Shown here: in pieces, positions 20,491 through 22,045 of the stretch
How the letters are laid out: every line of letters starts with the position of its first letter
Position numbering within the stretch: the stretch's first letter is position 1
Origin: Euperipatoides rowelli
Lineage: Eukaryota; Onychophora; Udeonychophora; Euonychophora; Peripatopsidae
Direction: 5' to 3' (one strand)
DNA: 22,045 nt
NCBI GenBank assembly: GCA_003024985.2
Contig: PXIH01S0005400.1
The notes under the pieces: generated by a model
Told to the model about the DNA's origin: nothing
What the model saw: only the letters and a program-made list of their open reading frames with translations
Database searches by the model: none
Made by a program: the position numbers and the translations under genes

Positions 20491-21003
20491 CATTAATATG
20501 TTAACCAAAAGTGTATATATTAAAAAAAAACTAGCAGACAATTATTAATTTTTTAGGTGGGGAAATGTTTCAAATAAAAGAGTGAATTTCTCAGTAAATA
20601 AAGTAGACTTAATTAGGAAAAAAATTGTATACTTCTAATAGTTTTATTAATAAATCATTTTAATTCTGATAGTTTTCTGAAATTGAATAATAATTAGTTA
20701 CTATTAAGTTTTAATTATTATACTGTTTGTTCAAATAAAGTTGAAAATTAAATGAATGTATGAGTATAAGAATTAGACTAAATATTACAAAAGTTTTATA
20801 TATTATACAGAATCAATTTTCAAGTCTAATTTTAATTATCTCACCCCCCCCCCTCTACTTTCCCACACACTTTGATTTATTGTAAAAACAATTCTGAGTA
20901 CATGTAAACAAACTATTTACATTCTAAATACATTCTTGTTTAACATATTAAAGTGAAAAAAATTACCGCAGAAGTATGGATAGTGTGGGTATTGATGCAT
21001 CAG

Positions 21004-21309
21004 ACAAATTATAACTTCACTGTTTTTTGCGGCTAAACGCTATGTCCTAGCCATAAAGTGATAGTAATATTTTATGTAAAGAATTTAATTCTCTACAATT
21101 TTTGTCTATTGTAATTTTGTCGTGCGGATTACCATTTCCTCTAAAAATGCAAATAAAAAACAATTTACGGTCACCATTTTCCAATATGGCGGCTAAAGCA
21201 CACACCAAATCGGTGGGAACTTTTAGTATATTAAATAAAATGGTGACAGGCAACATTGTTGCTAATTTTTTCCCCTAAACGTCCAAAAATTATCTAATTT
21301 GACTGACTA
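21004..21309 (-). repeat. Right terminal inverted repeat (about 306 bp)
   Basis: Reverse-complement partner of 17634-17941, ending at the last base before the right TAA. It differs by several small indels, including a poly-G stretch present only in the left copy and a longer AATTTTTGGACGTTTAGGGG segment here. The frame at 21256-21047 (minus) is translated TIR and not a gene. Confidence 0.9.
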
Positions 21310-21312
21310 TAA
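21310..21312. repeat. Target-site duplication TAA (right)
   Basis: Second copy of the TAA flanking the 3.68 kb element. LINE sequence resumes at 21313. Confidence 0.75.
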
Positions 21313-21877
21313 GTACACCGGTGAGATTCCAGATTGTTCCAACACATATGGTAGTTCATTCATATAAAGGCTGAACAAAAGTGGACTTATTACATCACCT
21401 TGAATAACCCCTTTCTATCAACTCTTATGGATTCAGATATTTTTTAATTCGATAATATTGAAACATTTGCTACAGAATAATAAGTATTTAAAAAAGTTAT
21501 CAATTTGTTTGAAACACCAGACTTGGACATTATAGACCATAACATTGAGTGATTTATAGTATCAAATGCTTTTGAAATGTCAATGAAGAATGTATACAAC
21601 TTACCTCTTTTCTTCACTTTATATAAATGTATCAAAGCGTTAAGGGTAAATAAATTAGCCATCGTTGAATATCTTGACCTAAAACCGGCCAGAGATTCAT
21701 GAATTAACTGTTGATTATCACACCAATTCTTTAATCTAACATATAATATATAGGTCAACACTTTAAGAAGAGGAGATAACATACCTATCGGTAGATAATT
21801 GGAAGGATCATCCACAGGTCCCTTTTTATAAATTGGGGGATTATTATTGCCTTTGCTAGTTTCTCTGGTATATATGC
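21313..21877 (-). pseudogene. LINE reverse transcriptase, fingers and palm remnant
   Basis: Minus-strand blocks in order: IYKKGPVDDPSNYLPIGMLS (RT motif 1, usually NYRPIS), LAGFRSRYSTMANLF (motif 2), FFIDISKAFDTINHSML (motif A with its catalytic Asp), then, after a stop near 21444 and a frame change, GVIQGDVISPLLFSLYMNEL (motif B). A C-run at about 21825-21829 causes another frameshift from EKLAKAIII to PPIYKKG. The longest intact frame is 21815-21444. The last codons before the insertion read SPVYL, which continues into GETEIH at 17630. All core motifs are recognisable, but the frame is broken at least three times. Confidence 0.9.
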
Positions 21878-21905
21878 TTCATTATACATTTTATTATAAA
21901 CTTAT
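21313..21905 (-). mobile_element. LINE, 5' half of the visible RT region
   Basis: Upstream half of the LINE interrupted by the TIR element. The visible homology begins near 21905 (VYNKMYNEAYIPEKLAKA, the usual N.....G.IP..W..A. region before the RT) and ends at the right TAA. Sequence from 21906 to the window end shows no endonuclease domain, so this copy may be 5' truncated there or broken again beyond. Confidence 0.8.
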
Positions 21906-22045
21906 ACATTTTTAAAATTGAAATATAATGAGATTTTAAAAATCAAAACAAAATAATTCTAGCTCAAATGAGAGACACACAGTAGGGTTATAGGTGCCAA
22001 AATCGGGTATGGCCTATTTTATCATCATCTCCGAAAAAATTAATA

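Larger units (their letters stand above)
17634..21309. mobile_element. 3.68 kb TIR element inserted in the LINE
   Basis: DNA-transposon-like element bounded by inverted repeats of about 307 bp (17634-17941 and 21004-21309) and by a 3-bp duplication, TAA. The left end reads TAGTCCAGTCAAATTAGAC, and the right end on the minus strand reads TAGTCAGTCAAATTAGAT. A 3-bp TWA duplication is the habit of PIF/Harbinger transposons. That assignment rests on the duplication alone, since no DDE transposase or Myb-like frame is seen, and TIRs this long are unusual for that group. The interior (about 3.06 kb) is AT-rich and holds a LINE fragment of a different family, a tandem duplication, a 20-bp palindrome and a possible smaller TIR element. 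It is therefore non-autonomous. The two TIRs differ by substitutions and indels at perhaps one position in five, so the insertion is old. Confidence 0.85.
16083..22045 (-). other. Probable upstream endophilin-B intron (phase 1), filled with transposons
   Basis: Everything above the acceptor at 16083 on the minus strand. No upstream BAR exon was recognised before the window end. The preceding segment in vertebrates ends GTAYG, and its last Gly codon is the one split at 16082. The stretch is almost entirely a LINE (about 16212-21905) split by a TIR element (17634-21309). The last 140 bp (21906-22045) has no feature that I can name. Confidence 0.7.

Noticed and set aside
21047-21256. 69-residue minus-strand frame
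   Set aside because: It lies entirely within the right TIR, whose inverted partner at the other end has no equivalent frame.

Overview
The window looks like AT-rich, intron-dominated DNA from an animal nuclear genome, probably an invertebrate. There is no prokaryotic gene packing, and most of the long reading frames listed for it are chance or repeat-derived. Two spliced coding exons with good splice signals are present, along with non-LTR (LINE) retrotransposon remains, several elements bounded by terminal inverted repeats (TIRs), minisatellites and one 605-base assembly gap. The species cannot be read from the sequence; a mollusc or other lophotrochozoan is only a guess.

The one host gene recognised lies on the minus strand: endophilin-B (SH3GLB1/2 type), a BAR- and SH3-domain membrane-curvature protein. 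Its two exons are at 16082-15949 and 13254-13162. They encode consecutive parts of the BAR domain and join in frame (phase 0) across a 2.7 kb intron. A possible small cassette exon lies at 11469-11422. The exons before and after are not visible. They lie outside the window, in the gap at 10243-10847, or were missed, so nearly all remaining sequence is best read as intron of this gene or its flank.

Layout: 1-138 and about 677-1485 are two minisatellites that both have a period near 21 bp. 1486-10098 is AT-rich and holds no recognisable gene, only hairpins, homopolymers and a small CCAATCA cluster. 10099-10965 is a TIR-bounded element containing the assembly gap. 10966-13161 is intron with the possible cassette exon, hairpins and TA microsatellites. 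13162-16082 holds the two exons and an intron carrying a 1.6 kb TIR element (13582-15180). About 16212-21905 is a decayed LINE, in the same orientation as the host gene, split in two by a 3.68 kb TIR element (17634-21309).

The most notable structure is that nested insertion. The 3.68 kb element has TIRs of about 307 bp and is flanked by a TAA on each side. Removing the element and one TAA joins the LINE reverse transcriptase in frame just before its YADD catalytic box, so the pre-insertion site can be defined exactly. The element has no visible transposase. It carries a fragment of a second, different LINE and a possible smaller TIR element, giving up to three levels of nesting inside one intron.
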